The position numbers and the translations under genes were made by a program. 64,000 nucleotides of DNA from Microvirga aerophila (GTDB lineage: Bacteria; Pseudomonadota; Alphaproteobacteria; Rhizobiales; Beijerinckiaceae), in assembly GCF_003332305.1 (NCBI RefSeq), contig NZ_QOIO01000003.1, positions 1-64,000 on the forward strand, read 5' to 3'. This document shows positions 20,015 through 34,610 of this stretch, in pieces (the first letter of the stretch is position 1; the number at the start of each line of letters is the position of its first letter). The notes below the pieces were generated by a model. It saw nothing but the letters and a program-made list of their open reading frames with translations. It was not told where the DNA came from and ran no database searches.

Positions 20015-22975
20015 ATGGCACGCCAAGACGCCAACGAAACGTTCCTGAACACCGCTTTTCTCTATGGGGCGAACGCTCCTTACATTGAGGATCTTTACGC
20101 TCGCTACGAGAAGGATCCGTCCTCGGTGGACGCCGAGTGGCAGGCCTTTTTCGGCGCGCTCAAGGACGACAAGCAGGCTGTCGAGAAGAACGCCCAGGGT
20201 GCGTCCTGGAAAAAGCCCAACTGGCCCATTCCGGCGAACGGCGAACTGGTCTCCGCCCTCGACGGCAACTGGGCCCAGGTCGAGAAGGCCGTGGGCGACA
20301 AGCTCAAGGCCAAGGCGCAGACCAAGGGCCAGGAGATCAGCCAGGCTGACGTGCAGCAGGCGACCCGCGACTCGGTTCGCGCCATCATGCTGATCCGTGC
20401 CTACCGGGTGCGCGGACACCTGCACGCCAAGCTCGATCCGCTGGGCATCAATCCGCGCCCGAACGACCAGGAGCTGCATCCGTCCCATTACGGCTTCACG
20501 GAAGCCGATTGGGACCGCAAGATCTTCCTCGACAACGTGCTCGGGCTGGAATTCGCCACCATCCGCGAAATCGTCGCGATCCTGGAGCGTACCTACTGCC
20601 ATACGCTCGGCGTCGAATTCATGCACATCTCCGATCCGACCGAGAAGGCCTGGCTCCAGGAGCGCATCGAAGGCGCCGACAAGGAAATCACCTTCACGCC
20701 CGAGGGCAAGCGCGCCATCCTCAACAAGCTTGTGGAGGCCGAGGGCTTCGAGAAGTTCCTCGACCTGAAGTACACCGGCACCAAGCGCTTCGGCCTGGAC
20801 GGTGGCGAGTCGCTGATCCCGGCGCTCGAGCAGATCATCAAGCGCGGCGGCAACCTCGGCTGCAAGGAGATCGTGTTCGGCATGGCCCACCGCGGCCGCC
20901 TGAACGTGCTCACCCAGGTTATGGGCAAGCCTCACCGGGCTCTGTTCCACGAGTTCAAGGGCGGTTCCTTCGCGCCCGACGATGTGGAAGGCTCCGGCGA
21001 CGTGAAGTACCACCTGGGCGCATCCTCCGACCGCACTTTCGACGGCAACAACGTCCACCTGTCGCTCACGGCCAACCCGTCGCATCTGGAGATCGTCGAT
21101 CCCGTGGTGCTCGGCAAGGTGCGCGCCAAGCAGGACCAGCACGGCTGCACGCCGGAAAACCGCACCGCCGTGATGCCGCTCCTCATTCACGGCGACGCCG
21201 CCTTCGCGGGTCAGGGCGTCGTGGCGGAGTGCCTCGGCCTCTCGGGGCTGCGCGGGCACCGCACCGGCGGCTCGATCCACTTCATCATCAACAACCAGAT
21301 CGGCTTTACCACCGATCCGCGCTTCTCGCGCTCCTCGCCCTATCCGTCCGACGTGGCCAAGATGGTTGAGGCGCCGATCTTCCATGTGAATGGCGATGAT
21401 CCAGAGGCGGTCGTGTTCGCCGCCAAGGTCGCGACCGAATACCGGCAGAAGTTCCAGAAGCCGGTCGTCATCGACATGTTCTGCTACCGGCGCTTTGGCC
21501 ACAACGAAGGCGACGAGCCGGCTTTCACGCAGCCGCTCATGTACCGCAAGATCCGGTCACATCCGTCGATCCTGGAGCTCTACTCCAAGAAGCTTCTCGC
21601 CGACGGCACGGTGACGGAAGCCGACATCGACGGCATGAAGAGCGCTTGGCGCTCGAAGCTCGACACCGAATTCGACATCGCCACCAGCTACAAGCCCAAC
21701 AAGGCGGACTGGCTCGATGGGCGCTGGGCGGGCCTCAAGGCCGTGCGCGAGGATCAGGATGATCCCCGCCGGGGCCAGACTGGCGTGCCGGTCGAGACCC
21801 TGCAGGAGATCGCCAAGGCTCTGACGACGGTGCCCGAAGGCTTCCACCTCCACCGCACGATCCAGCGCTTCCTCGACAACCGCAAGAAGATGATGGAAAC
21901 CGGCGAGGGCATCGACTGGGCAATGGCCGAGGCGCTTGCCTTCGGCTCGCTCCTGCTCGAAGACCACCGCGTCCGCCTGTCCGGCCAGGACGTGGAGCGC
22001 GGCACCTTCTCGCAACGCCATACGGTGCTGACCGATCAGGAGAACGAGGAGCGCTATACGCCCCTCAACCACATCCGCGAAGGTCAGGGGCGCTACGAGG
22101 TCATCAACTCGATGCTGTCGGAGGAGGCGGTGCTCGGCTTCGAGTACGGTTACACTCTCTCGGAGCCCAATGCGCTCACCCTGTGGGAAGCGCAGTTCGG
22201 CGACTTCGCCAACGGCGCCCAGGTGGTGTTCGACCAGTTCATCTCCTCCGGCGAGCGCAAGTGGCTGCGCATGTCGGGACTCGTGTGCCTGCTGCCGCAC
22301 GGTTACGAGGGTCAGGGTCCCGAGCACTCCTCGGCCCGCCTCGAGCGCTGGCTGCAGATGTGCGCCGAGGACAACATGCAGGTCGCCTACTGCTCGACCC
22401 CGTCGAACTACTTCCACATCCTGCGCCGCCAGCTCAAGCGCGAGTTCCGCAAGCCCTTGATCCTGATGACGCCGAAGTCGCTGCTGCGCCACAAGCGCTG
22501 CGTCTCGCGCCTCGACGAGATCTCATCCGGAACCTCGTTCCACCGGGTCCTGCACGACGATGCGCAGCGCACGACGGACGGCGTCAAGCTCGTGAAGGAC
22601 GACAAGATCCGGCGCGTGGTGATCTGCACTGGCAAGGTCTATTACGACCTGCTCGAGGAGCGCGAGAAGCGCGGGATCGACGACGTCTATCTGATGCGCG
22701 TCGAGCAGCTCTATCCGTTCCCGGCCAAGTCCCTGGCAGCGGAGCTCGCCCGCTTCAAGAAGGCCGACGTGGTGTGGTGCCAGGAAGAGCCGAAGAACAT
22801 GGGCTCCTGGACCTTCGTCGAACCCTATCTGGAATGGGTGCTCAAAACCGCAGGCTCGAAGGTGGACCGTCCCCGCTACGTGGGTCGGGCCGCTTCCGCC
22901 GCCACCGCCACGGGCCTCATGTCGAAGCACATGGCTCAGCTGCAGGCTTTCCTCGACGAGGCGTTCGCGGCCTGA
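20015..22975 (+). CDS. sucA: 2-oxoglutarate dehydrogenase E1 component
   Basis: This 986-residue thiamine-diphosphate enzyme decarboxylates 2-oxoglutarate and passes the succinyl group to the E2 lipoyl domain. The N-terminal FLNTAFLYGANAPYIEDLYA motif mediates E2 contact. ThDP-domain motifs include GMAHRGRLNVLTQVMGK, HLSLTANPSHLE and the RRFGHNEGDEP loop. The C-terminal transketolase-like part has LPHGYEGQGPEHSSARLER. Length is usual. It lies between sucD and sucB. Confidence 0.97.
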   Translation: MARQDANETFLNTAFLYGANAPYIEDLYARYEKDPSSVDAEWQAFFGALKDDKQAVEKNAQGASWKKPNWPIPANGELVSALDGNWAQVEKAVGDKLKAKAQTKGQEISQADVQQATRDSVRAIMLIRAYRVRGHLHAKLDPLGINPRPNDQELHPSHYGFTEADWDRKIFLDNVLGLEFATIREIVAILERTYCHTLGVEFMHISDPTEKAWLQERIEGADKEITFTPEGKRAILNKLVEAEGFEKFLDLKYTGTKRFGLDGGESLIPALEQIIKRGGNLGCKEIVFGMAHRGRLNVLTQVMGKPHRALFHEFKGGSFAPDDVEGSGDVKYHLGASSDRTFDGNNVHLSLTANPSHLEIVDPVVLGKVRAKQDQHGCTPENRTAVMPLLIHGDAAFAGQGVVAECLGLSGLRGHRTGGSIHFIINNQIGFTTDPRFSRSSPYPSDVAKMVEAPIFHVNGDDPEAVVFAAKVATEYRQKFQKPVVIDMFCYRRFGHNEGDEPAFTQPLMYRKIRSHPSILELYSKKLLADGTVTEADIDGMKSAWRSKLDTEFDIATSYKPNKADWLDGRWAGLKAVREDQDDPRRGQTGVPVETLQEIAKALTTVPEGFHLHRTIQRFLDNRKKMMETGEGIDWAMAEALAFGSLLLEDHRVRLSGQDVERGTFSQRHTVLTDQENEERYTPLNHIREGQGRYEVINSMLSEEAVLGFEYGYTLSEPNALTLWEAQFGDFANGAQVVFDQFISSGERKWLRMSGLVCLLPHGYEGQGPEHSSARLERWLQMCAEDNMQVAYCSTPSNYFHILRRQLKREFRKPLILMTPKSLLRHKRCVSRLDEISSGTSFHRVLHDDAQRTTDGVKLVKDDKIRRVVICTGKVYYDLLEEREKRGIDDVYLMRVEQLYPFPAKSLAAELARFKKADVVWCQEEPKNMGSWTFVEPYLEWVLKTAGSKVDRPRYVGRAASAATATGLMSKHMAQLQAFLDEAFAA

Positions 22976-23036
22976 CCGCCGCGAGCGACCTTAACCCATC
23001 ATCGGCCTCAAGACGCCCCGAAACCGTAAGACGATC

Positions 23037-24275
23037 ATGGCAACCGAAATCCGCGTACCTACCCTTGGCGAATCCGTTTCAGAGGCCACCATCGGCCGCT
23101 GGTTCAAGAAGCCCGGCGAAGCCGTCAAAGCCGACGAACCCGTCGTCGAGCTCGAAACCGACAAGGTGACGCTCGAGGTGAATGCCCCGGCAAGCGGCAC
23201 CCTTGGTGATATCCTGGCGAAGGACGGCGAGACCGTTGGCCCGGGTGCGTTGCTCGGATCGATCGTCGAGGGTGGCGCGGCTGCTTCGGCTCCCGCGCCC
23301 AAGGCCGAGGCCCCGAAGGCCGCGGCGCCTGCTCCGGCCGCTGCGGCTCCGGCTCCGGCGGCTGCTCCCGCGCAAGCCGGCGCCGCGAAGGACCACGGTC
23401 CGGCCGTTTCCCGCATCGCTGCCGAGAGTGGCGTCGATGCCTCTCGGGTTCCGGGCTCGGGCAAGGATGGACGCGTCACCAAGGGCGACATGCTAGCGGC
23501 AATCGCGACCGGAAGCGCTGCTCCCGCCCCGAGCGCGCCCGTCCAGATGCGCGCTCCCTCGGCTCCGGTGGATGAGGAGCGCGAAGAGCGCGTGAAGATG
23601 ACCAAGCTGCGCCAGACCATCGCGCGCCGCTTGAAGGACGCCCAGAACACCGCCGCCATGCTCACCACGTTCAACGACGTGGACATGACCGCTGTCATGA
23701 GCCTGCGCAATCAGTACAAGGATGTGTTCGAGAAGAAGCACGGCACGAAGCTCGGCTTCATGGGCTTCTTCACCAAGGCGGTGATCCAAGCTCTCAAGGA
23801 CGTGCCGGCGGTCAACGCCGAAATCGACGGGCAGGACCTCGTCTACAAGAACTACTACCACATCGGCATCGCGGTCGGCACCGAGAAGGGCCTCGTGGTT
23901 CCCGTGGTTCGTGACGCGGACGACCTGTCGGTCGCCGGGATCGAGAAGAAGATCGCGGATTTCGGCCGCCGCGCCCGCGACGGCAAGCTCTCCATCGACG
24001 AGATGCAGGGCGGCACCTTCACGATCACCAATGGCGGCATCTATGGCTCGCTCATGTCGACGCCGATCCTCAACGCGCCGCAATCGGGCATTCTCGGCAT
24101 GCACCGCATCGAGGAGCGGCCCGTGGTCCGGAACGGCCAGATCGTCGCGCGGCCCATGATGTATCTGGCGCTGTCCTATGATCACCGGATCGTGGACGGC
24201 AAGGAGGCCGTGACGTTCCTGGTGCGCGTCAAGGAGGCCCTTGAGGATCCGGCTCGTCTGGTTCTCGATCTGTAA
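23037..24275 (+). CDS. sucB: 2-oxoglutarate dehydrogenase E2 (dihydrolipoyl succinyltransferase)
   Basis: This 412-residue protein has one N-terminal lipoyl domain (about 2-77; lipoylated Lys in ETDKVTLEV). An Ala/Pro-rich linker follows. An E3-binding domain (about 120-155, [20 protein letters not shown]) comes next. The catalytic domain ends with [14 protein letters not shown], which holds the active His and Asp. It transfers succinyl from lipoate to CoA and forms the complex core. It follows sucA by about 61 bases. An unknown small gene separates it from lpd. Confidence 0.97.
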   Translation: MATEIRVPTLGESVSEATIGRWFKKPGEAVKADEPVVELETDKVTLEVNAPASGTLGDILAKDGETVGPGALLGSIVEGGAAASAPAPKAEAPKAAAPAPAAAAPAPAAAPAQAGAAKDHGPAVSRIAAESGVDASRVPGSGKDGRVTKGDMLAAIATGSAAPAPSAPVQMRAPSAPVDEEREERVKMTKLRQTIARRLKDAQNTAAMLTTFNDVDMTAVMSLRNQYKDVFEKKHGTKLGFMGFFTKAVIQALKDVPAVNAEIDGQDLVYKNYYHIGIAVGTEKGLVVPVVRDADDLSVAGIEKKIADFGRRARDGKLSIDEMQGGTFTITNGGIYGSLMSTPILNAPQSGILGMHRIEERPVVRNGQIVARPMMYLALSYDHRIVDGKEAVTFLVRVKEALEDPARLVLDL

Positions 24276-24285
24276 GATTTCCAAA

Positions 24286-24561
24286 ATGCCAAACGGCAAG
24301 CCTGGAGATCATCCAATCAATGACATAGTTCAACACCGTCTCCATTTATTTGGCGGCGGTGTAGACGAAGAGATCTTCAGGATTGCAGCCGAGTTCGGGG
24401 AAGGTGGCCTCCAGAAGCTCAAGGCATTCAGCACGACGACAACATTCATCGAGCAGACTAAGGCCATTCAGGAACAACAGAGAGTGCTCTTGGATAGCCT
24501 TGCCGATGTTTGGAACGAGCTAATCATTGAACGGCGGCGTGTAGCTGCAAACCAGATCTGA
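24286..24561 (+). CDS. Unknown 91-residue protein between sucB and lpd
   Basis: The frame is open from 24241, inside sucB, but the ATG at 24286 is the sensible start. The product begins MPNGKPGDHPINDIVQHRLH, then LFGGGVDEEIFRIAAEFGEG and a helical, charged tail. I half-remember KPGDHPxxDI-type openings in small bacterial hypothetical proteins but cannot name a family. No ribosome site is obvious. Its codon use is less GC-rich than that of sucB and lpd, which suggests later insertion into the operon. It ends nine bases before lpd. Confidence 0.55.
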   Translation: MPNGKPGDHPINDIVQHRLHLFGGGVDEEIFRIAAEFGEGGLQKLKAFSTTTTFIEQTKAIQEQQRVLLDSLADVWNELIIERRRVAANQI

Positions 24562-24570
24562 GAAAAACCA

Positions 24571-25971
24571 ATGTCCTACGATCTCGTTGTCATCGGAACC
24601 GGCCCTGGCGGCTATGTCTGTGCCATCCGCGCCGCGCAGCTCGGCCTCAAGACGGCCGTCGTCGAGAAGCGCAAGACCCACGGCGGCACCTGCCTCAACG
24701 TGGGCTGCATTCCGTCCAAGGCGCTGCTGCATGCCTCTCATATGTTCGAGGATGCGAGAGACCATTTCGCCGATCTCGGCATTGGCGTCAGCGCGCCAAG
24801 CCTCGACCTGAAGAAGATGCTGTCCTTCAAGCAGGAAGGCGTCGAGGGCAACACCAAGGGCGTCGAGTTCCTGCTCAAGAAGAACAAGATCGACGCTTTC
24901 ATCGGCACAGCGCGCATCGCCGCCGCCGGCCAGGTGGAAGTGATGTCCGAGGACGGCTCCAACCAGATCCTCGAGACCAAGAACATCGTCATCGCGACCG
25001 GCTCGGACGTGACACGCCTTCCAGGCATCGAGATCGACGAGAAAGTCGTCGTGTCCTCGACCGGCGCGCTTGAACTCGAGAGCGTGCCCAAGCGTCTCGT
25101 GGTCATTGGAGCGGGCGTCATCGGTCTGGAGCTCGGCTCCGTGTGGCGTCGCCTGGGCTCGGAAGTGCTCGTGATCGAATATCTCGACCGCATCCTGCCG
25201 GGCATGGACGGCGAGGTCGCCAAACAGTTCCAGCGCATCCTGGGCAAGCAGGGCTTCCAGTTCAAGCTCGGCGCCAAGGTGACCAAGGTCGAGCGCAAGG
25301 GCAGCGGTGCCGCCCTGGCCGTGGAAGCCGCTGCCGGCGGCAACGCGGAGACCATCGAGGCCGACGTGGTACTCGTGGCGGTCGGTCGCGTGCCCTACAC
25401 GCAAGGCCTCGGCCTCGACCATATCGGCGTCCAGATAGACAATAAGGGCCGCATCCTGACCGATGCGCATTTCGCCACCAACGTGACCGGCATTTACGCG
25501 ATCGGCGACGTGATCGCCGGCCCGATGCTCGCCCACAAGGCCGAAGACGAGGGCGTGGCGGTTGCCGAGATCCTCGCCGGCAAGGCGGGCCACGTGAATT
25601 ACGACGTGATTCCAAGCGTGGTCTACACGTTCCCCGAGGTCGCTTCCGTCGGCAAGTCCGAGGAGGAGTTGAAGGCGGCTGGCATCGCCTACAACGCGGG
25701 CAAGTTCCCCTTCACGGCCAATGGCCGCGCCAAGGTGAACCGCACCACGGACGGTTTCGTGAAGATCCTGGCGGATGCTGCCACCGACAAGGTGCTGGGC
25801 GTGCACATTGTCGGCCCTGAGGCGGGCAACCTGATCCACGAGGCCGCCATCGCCATGGAGTTCGGCGCATCGTCCGAGGACATGGCCCGCACCTGCCACG
25901 CGCATCCGACCCTGGCCGAAGCCGTCAAGGAAGCGGCGATGGCCGTGGAGAAGCGCGCCATCCATATGTGA
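24571..25971 (+). CDS. lpdA: Dihydrolipoyl dehydrogenase (E3)
   Basis: This 466-residue flavoprotein reoxidises dihydrolipoyl groups with NAD. The FAD site is [16 protein letters not shown]. The redox-active pair is C41/C46 in [13 protein letters not shown]. The NAD motif is [15 protein letters not shown]. The C-terminal interface has [13 protein letters not shown], with the catalytic His. Its position after sucAB suggests it serves the 2-oxoglutarate dehydrogenase complex. The thymidine kinase gene follows within eight bases. Confidence 0.97.
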   Translation: MSYDLVVIGTGPGGYVCAIRAAQLGLKTAVVEKRKTHGGTCLNVGCIPSKALLHASHMFEDARDHFADLGIGVSAPSLDLKKMLSFKQEGVEGNTKGVEFLLKKNKIDAFIGTARIAAAGQVEVMSEDGSNQILETKNIVIATGSDVTRLPGIEIDEKVVVSSTGALELESVPKRLVVIGAGVIGLELGSVWRRLGSEVLVIEYLDRILPGMDGEVAKQFQRILGKQGFQFKLGAKVTKVERKGSGAALAVEAAAGGNAETIEADVVLVAVGRVPYTQGLGLDHIGVQIDNKGRILTDAHFATNVTGIYAIGDVIAGPMLAHKAEDEGVAVAEILAGKAGHVNYDVIPSVVYTFPEVASVGKSEEELKAAGIAYNAGKFPFTANGRAKVNRTTDGFVKILADAATDKVLGVHIVGPEAGNLIHEAAIAMEFGASSEDMARTCHAHPTLAEAVKEAAMAVEKRAIHM

Positions 25972-25978
25972 TCGACAG

Positions 25979-26602
25979 ATGGCGAAGCTTCACTTCCTCT
26001 ATTCGGTGATGAATGCAGGCAAGACGACCCATCTCCTGCAGGTCCGCTACAACTACATCGAGAACGGCGGCCACGTGCTGCTGTTCACGAGCCTCGTCGA
26101 CGACCGTTTCGGGGTCGGCAAGGTGCGGTCCCGCATCGGCATCGAAGCCGATGCGATTCCGCTGAGGAAGGATGACGCCATCGACGCCATCGTGGCGACC
26201 GAACATGCGAAAAGGCCGGTGACGGCCGTGCTCATCGACGAAGTGCAGTTCACGACGGCGGAGCAGGTCCGCCAGCTCGCCTGGATCGTCGACGAGCTGA
26301 ACATCCCCGTCATGGCCTACGGCCTGAAGAACAACGTCTATGGCGTGTTGTTCAGCGACGCGATCGCCACGATCATGGCCTTGGCCGACGACTTCCTGGA
26401 GATCAAGCAGCTCTGCCATTGCGGCCGCAAGGCCACGATGATCCTCAAGTTCGACCGCAACGGCGAGGCCGTGCGTTCCGGTGAGGTAATCGAGCTCGGC
26501 GACGAGAGCCGCTACGTCTCGGTCTGCCGTCGCCACTGGACGAACGGTGACATCGGCCCCGCCGCGCGGCAGCTCCTGGCGCGGGCGACCGCGGCCGAGT
26601 GA
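25979..26602 (+). CDS. tdk: Thymidine kinase (type II, E. coli-like)
   Basis: This 207-residue enzyme phosphorylates thymidine for dTMP salvage. The P-loop region is YSVMNAGKTTHLL (about 8-20), close to the YSAMNAGKST of the E. coli enzyme. The catalytic Glu is in VLIDEVQF (about 85-92). The lasso domain has zinc-type ligands in LCHCGRKA and VCRRHW. The start is seven bases after the lpd stop, so it may be read as the last gene of the TCA transcript, although it has no direct role there. Confidence 0.93.
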   Translation: MAKLHFLYSVMNAGKTTHLLQVRYNYIENGGHVLLFTSLVDDRFGVGKVRSRIGIEADAIPLRKDDAIDAIVATEHAKRPVTAVLIDEVQFTTAEQVRQLAWIVDELNIPVMAYGLKNNVYGVLFSDAIATIMALADDFLEIKQLCHCGRKATMILKFDRNGEAVRSGEVIELGDESRYVSVCRRHWTNGDIGPAARQLLARATAAE

Positions 26603-26658
26603 GGGCAAAGCCCTAGCGTCGGGCCTCCCGAAATGGCCAAGACTTTCCTGAGGACGGA

Positions 26659-27642
26659 TTAGACGCCCTTCACGCGCGCCCGCGGATGGGCGGCGTCGAA
26701 AGCGTCCATCAGCCTTGCGGCATCCACCTTCGTGTAGAGTTGCGTCGTCGACAGGGAGGCGTGGCCCAAAAGTTCCTGGATGCCGCGGAGGTCGCCCCCA
26801 CGAGCCAAGAGATGCGTCGCGAAGGAATGGCGCAGGGCATGGGGCGTCGCGCTGTCCGGTAGGCCGAGAGCGCCGCGCAATTCTTCCACCGCCAGCTGAA
26901 TGATGCGGGGCGAGAGCGGTCCGCCCCGGGCACCGACGAAGAGCGGGCCCTCGGGCGGCACTGCATAGGGGCACAAGCTCAGGTACTCCCCGACGGCACG
27001 CTGGATCGCCGGGATCACCGGCACGCTGCGCATCTTGCCGCCCTTGCCGGTGACGGTGATCGAATCCGTCCCGTGGATCGGTGCGTCCCGGCGCTGGAGA
27101 CCAAGCGCCTCCGAGATGCGCAGACCCGCACCATAAAGCAGCGAGAGCACGGCCGCGTCCCTGGCCAGCACCCAGGCTTTCCGATTCTCGCCCGCTCTCA
27201 ATTCCGTGTCCGTTACCGCAACGGCCGATGTGGCCGAGAGGGGTCGGGGCAGGTTCTTGTCGACCTTCGGGGTGCGAATCGCCGCGAAGGCCGACGCGGT
27301 GCCGTGGCCCTCCCGCTCCAGGTGGCGCGCGAAGGAGCGCAAGGCCGCAAGCTGGCGCATCAGGGATCGGCTTTGCACCGCCTTCATGCGCCGGGCCGCC
27401 AGAAAGGACCGAATGTCGAGGGGTTTGAGGCCGAGGATTGCCACGAGGCCCGGCGGCTCTCCCAGGTGGTCTGTCAGGAAGGTCAGGAACTGCCTGAGAT
27501 CGCGGGCATAGGCTTCCACGGTCTTCGGCGACAGACGGCGCTCCTTGGCAAGGGACGCCAGCCATTGCATCGCCTCCTGGCGCGTATCGGCCGCGCCGGG
27601 CAGGACGAGATCGAGGGCGTTTTGCGAATCGCTGCTTGACAT
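26659..27642 (-). CDS. xerC: Tyrosine recombinase XerC
   Basis: This 327-residue recombinase resolves chromosome dimers at dif. It has an N-terminal SAM-like domain (about 20-110) and a catalytic domain. Visible active residues are Arg in YGAGLRISEAL (about 175), Lys in TGKGGKMR, HALRHSF (about 267-273), LLGHASLSTT and the Tyr of QLYTKVD (about 300). It is divergent from priA with 56 bases between, a common arrangement in the order. XerD is the near relative, but the priA context and length favour XerC. Confidence 0.9.
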   Translation of the reverse strand: MSSSDSQNALDLVLPGAADTRQEAMQWLASLAKERRLSPKTVEAYARDLRQFLTFLTDHLGEPPGLVAILGLKPLDIRSFLAARRMKAVQSRSLMRQLAALRSFARHLEREGHGTASAFAAIRTPKVDKNLPRPLSATSAVAVTDTELRAGENRKAWVLARDAAVLSLLYGAGLRISEALGLQRRDAPIHGTDSITVTGKGGKMRSVPVIPAIQRAVGEYLSLCPYAVPPEGPLFVGARGGPLSPRIIQLAVEELRGALGLPDSATPHALRHSFATHLLARGGDLRGIQELLGHASLSTTQLYTKVDAARLMDAFDAAHPRARVKGV

Positions 27643-27698
27643 GTTCCCGCTTTGTGCAAGTTCAGAAACTCTAGCTAGGACAGGTTAACCTCCTCCGA

Positions 27699-29861
27699 AT
27701 GACAAGCCACATCGCCGATGTCCTCATCCCCCTGGCGCTGGACACGGCCTACAGCTACGCGGTCCCGGATGGACTGGACCTCAAGGAAGGAGATGTGGTG
27801 CAGGTGCCGCTCGCCAGCCGCGAGGTCGTGGGCGTGGTGTGGGGGCTGCGGTCGGGGCAGGGCGGCAATCTCAAGAAGGTCACAGGGGTCGTCGACGCGC
27901 CGAACCTTTCGGCCAAGATGCGCAAGTTCCTGGACTGGATCGCTTGGTACACCCTCGCGCCCAAGGGCTCGGCGCTGGCCATGGGCCTCAAGCTCGTGGA
28001 CGCGGAGCGGGCGGAGGTGGTCCGGGTGGGCGTAAGGCTCGCAGGCCAGCTGCCCAAGCGCATGACGCCCGCGCGTCAGAAGGTGATCGAGGCAGCGCAG
28101 GACGGGGTGGTCCGGCTCAAGAGCGAGCTTGCCCACGCAGCAGGCGTCAGCGCCGGAGTGGTCGACGGGCTCATCGACGAGGGCACGCTGGAAACCGTTA
28201 CCCTGCTGCAGGAGCCTGTCGCGGAGGCGCCGAACCCCGACTCCGGGAGCGCTGCGTTGTCGGACGGCCAGCAAGCGGCCGCGCTGGAGCTCATCGCCTC
28301 CATGGCCGAGGAGCACCCACCGGTCACCCTGCTTGAAGGCGTCACCGGCTCTGGCAAGACGGAGGTCTATTTCGAGGCGGTGGCGCAAGCGGTGCGGGAT
28401 GGCCGGCAGGCCCTGATTCTCATGCCCGAGATCGCCCTGACGACCCAATTCCTCGACCGATTCGCGGCCCGCTTCGGGGTGAAACCCGCGACTTGGCACT
28501 CGGGTGTCACGGGGCGGAAGCGGGAGCGCCTCTATGCGGCCATTGCTTCGGGCGAGGTGAGAGTGGTGGCCGGGGCCCGTTCGGCCCTGTTCCTGCCCTA
28601 CGCGGATCTCGGCCTCATCGTGGTGGATGAGGAACACGAGACCGCCTACAAACAGGATGATGGGGTCCATTACCACGCTCGGGACATGGCGGTCGTCCGG
28701 GGTCGGATAGAAAACGCCTCTGTGGTGCTGGCCTCCGCCACGCCGTCCATCGAGAGCCGGGTCAACGTTCAGCGCGGACGTTACCGTCACGTCCAGCTGC
28801 CGGAGCGCTTCGGCGGGCGTCAGATGCCGCAGATCCGGGCGGTGGACCTGAGGCGGGAGACCATCCCGAAAGGGCGCTGGCTCTCGCCGACCCTCAACCT
28901 CTCCATCGAGGATACCTTGGGGCGTGGCGAGCAGGTTCTCCTGTTCCTCAACCGGCGCGGCTATGCGCCGCTGACCCTCTGCCGCGCCTGCGCCCACCGT
29001 TACGAATGCCCCAACTGCTCGGCTTGGCTCGTCGAGCACCGTTTCCGCCGCTCCCTCGTTTGCCACCATTGCGGCCATGTAGAGCGGACGCCCCAGGCCT
29101 GCATCTCCTGCGGCAGCATCGATTCGCTGGTGCCCTGCGGGCCCGGCGTGGAGCGAATCGCCGAGGAGGTGGCCGAGATCTTTCCGGACAAGCGCTGCGT
29201 CGTCCTGTCCAGCGACATGCTGGGCGGCACCGAGCGCCTGCGAACCGAACTCGCCGCTATCGCGGACGGCGCGTTCGACATCGTGATCGGCACCCAGTTG
29301 GTGGCCAAGGGACACAACTTCCCCCTCATGACCCTGGTCGGGGTGCTGGACGCCGATATCGGCCTCACGTCGGGGGATCCCCGGGCAGCCGAGCGGACCT
29401 TCCAGATGCTCCAGCAGGTGACCGGTCGGGCCGGGCGCGGCGAGAAGCCGGGCCGCGCCCTGGTCCAGACCTGGCAGCCCGACCATCCGGTGATCGCCGC
29501 ACTGGTCTCCGGAGACGCGGAGCGTTTTTACGAGGAGGAAACCCGCGTCCGCGAAATTGCGGGCCTGCCACCCTTCGGGCGTCTTGCCTCCCTCATCGTC
29601 TCGGCGGCCGAGCGGGAGGCGGCGGAAGCCCATGCCCGCGCCATGGCCCTGGTGGCCCAGCCGCCGGCCGGCGTTACGGTGCTTGGGCCGGCCGAGGCGC
29701 CCCTTGCGCTGATCCGGGGACGTTACCGGTTCCGGCTTCTGGTCAAGACGGAGCGCGAGGTCGATCTTCAGGCCTATCTCCGCGACTGGCTCGGCCGCTG
29801 TCCCAAGGTGAGGGGCAATGCCCGGGTGGCCATCGACGTGGATCCGCAAAGTTTCCTGTAA
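27699..29861 (+). CDS. priA: Primosomal protein N' (replication-restart helicase)
   Basis: This 720-residue SF2 helicase has Walker A GVTGSGKTEVYFE (about 214-226) and the DEEHETAYKQ box (about 310). Paired zinc-binding Cys sets occupy about 427-480 (CRACAHRYECPNC, then CHHCGHVERTPQACISCGS). Motif V/VI lies at QQVTGRAGRGEK. It restarts stalled forks by loading the replisome. Length is typical. The promoter should lie in the 56 bases shared with xerC. Confidence 0.96.
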   Translation: MTSHIADVLIPLALDTAYSYAVPDGLDLKEGDVVQVPLASREVVGVVWGLRSGQGGNLKKVTGVVDAPNLSAKMRKFLDWIAWYTLAPKGSALAMGLKLVDAERAEVVRVGVRLAGQLPKRMTPARQKVIEAAQDGVVRLKSELAHAAGVSAGVVDGLIDEGTLETVTLLQEPVAEAPNPDSGSAALSDGQQAAALELIASMAEEHPPVTLLEGVTGSGKTEVYFEAVAQAVRDGRQALILMPEIALTTQFLDRFAARFGVKPATWHSGVTGRKRERLYAAIASGEVRVVAGARSALFLPYADLGLIVVDEEHETAYKQDDGVHYHARDMAVVRGRIENASVVLASATPSIESRVNVQRGRYRHVQLPERFGGRQMPQIRAVDLRRETIPKGRWLSPTLNLSIEDTLGRGEQVLLFLNRRGYAPLTLCRACAHRYECPNCSAWLVEHRFRRSLVCHHCGHVERTPQACISCGSIDSLVPCGPGVERIAEEVAEIFPDKRCVVLSSDMLGGTERLRTELAAIADGAFDIVIGTQLVAKGHNFPLMTLVGVLDADIGLTSGDPRAAERTFQMLQQVTGRAGRGEKPGRALVQTWQPDHPVIAALVSGDAERFYEEETRVREIAGLPPFGRLASLIVSAAEREAAEAHARAMALVAQPPAGVTVLGPAEAPLALIRGRYRFRLLVKTEREVDLQAYLRDWLGRCPKVRGNARVAIDVDPQSFL

Positions 29862-30122
29862 GAAAAACCTCGTTCCGGGGCCCGATTTCCGCCCAATGGA
29901 GCGGCGCTCTTAACCCTGATGCTTCTCTTTGTCCTGGCCATCGGGCCGCGCTTGTCTCAGCCAACCTTGCGCCTGCGAAAAACCCATGCTAGTGCACCCC
30001 CGCCGATGGGCGGAGAAACCTCCCGCTTTGGCTCCTTTCCACCGACTTGACGGGTTTCCCGAGGGCCTTCATTCCAGGCGCTGCCGGTCCGAAACCCGTA
30101 AGACTTGAGAGAGACGAATAAC

Positions 30123-30694
30123 GTGGCGCAAAGCGGTTCGAATGAAGGACCCCTCCTGTCGGGCGTAGCTTTGCGCTACGCCACGGCGCTGTTCGACCTC
30201 GCCAGCGAAGCAAACGCCGTCGACGCCGCTTCCGGCGATCTCGGTCGCTTCAACGAGATGATCCAGGGCAGCGAAGACTTGCAGCGCCTGATCCGCAATC
30301 CCATCTTCACGGCGGAAGAGCAGTCGGACGCGATTGCGGCCATTCTGGACCGGGCCGGCATTTCCGGTCTGGCCGGCAACTTCATCCGTCTGGTTGCCGC
30401 GAAGCGCCGTCTCTTTGCTCTTCCGGACATGATCCGCGCCTACGGGGATCTTGTGGCGGATGCCAAGGGCATCGTCCGGGCGCAGGTTATCCTGGCAGAA
30501 GAGCCTTCCGACACGGTCATGAACGAAATCAAGGCGGCGCTGCGCGACGTCGCCAAGGCTGACGTTTCCCTGGACGTCAAAATCGACCCGAGCCTCATCG
30601 GCGGTCTCATCGTGAAGATGGGCTCCCGCATGGTGGATGCCTCGGTGCGCACCAAACTCAATTCCATTCGTCTAGCGATGAAAGAGGTCCGCTG

Positions 30695-30695
<1 letters not shown>
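30123..30695 (+). CDS. atpH: F1F0-ATP synthase delta subunit
   Basis: The 190-residue peripheral-stalk subunit links F1 to F0. It carries the OSCP signature near the C-terminus ([20 protein letters not shown], then VRTKLNSIR). The frame can begin at a TTG (30105), but the GTG at 30123, just after a GAGAGACGAA ribosome site, gives the normal N-terminus [14 protein letters not shown]. It is the first gene of the F1 operon. Its stop overlaps the atpA ATG. Confidence 0.94.
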
Positions 30696-32224
<1,529 letters not shown>

Positions 32225-32261
32225 GATCGGACCGGTTCTCCGGAGAGGGTAGGGCTGCTCG

Positions 32262-34599
<2,338 letters not shown>

Positions 34600-34610
34600 G
34601 CAACACGCAT

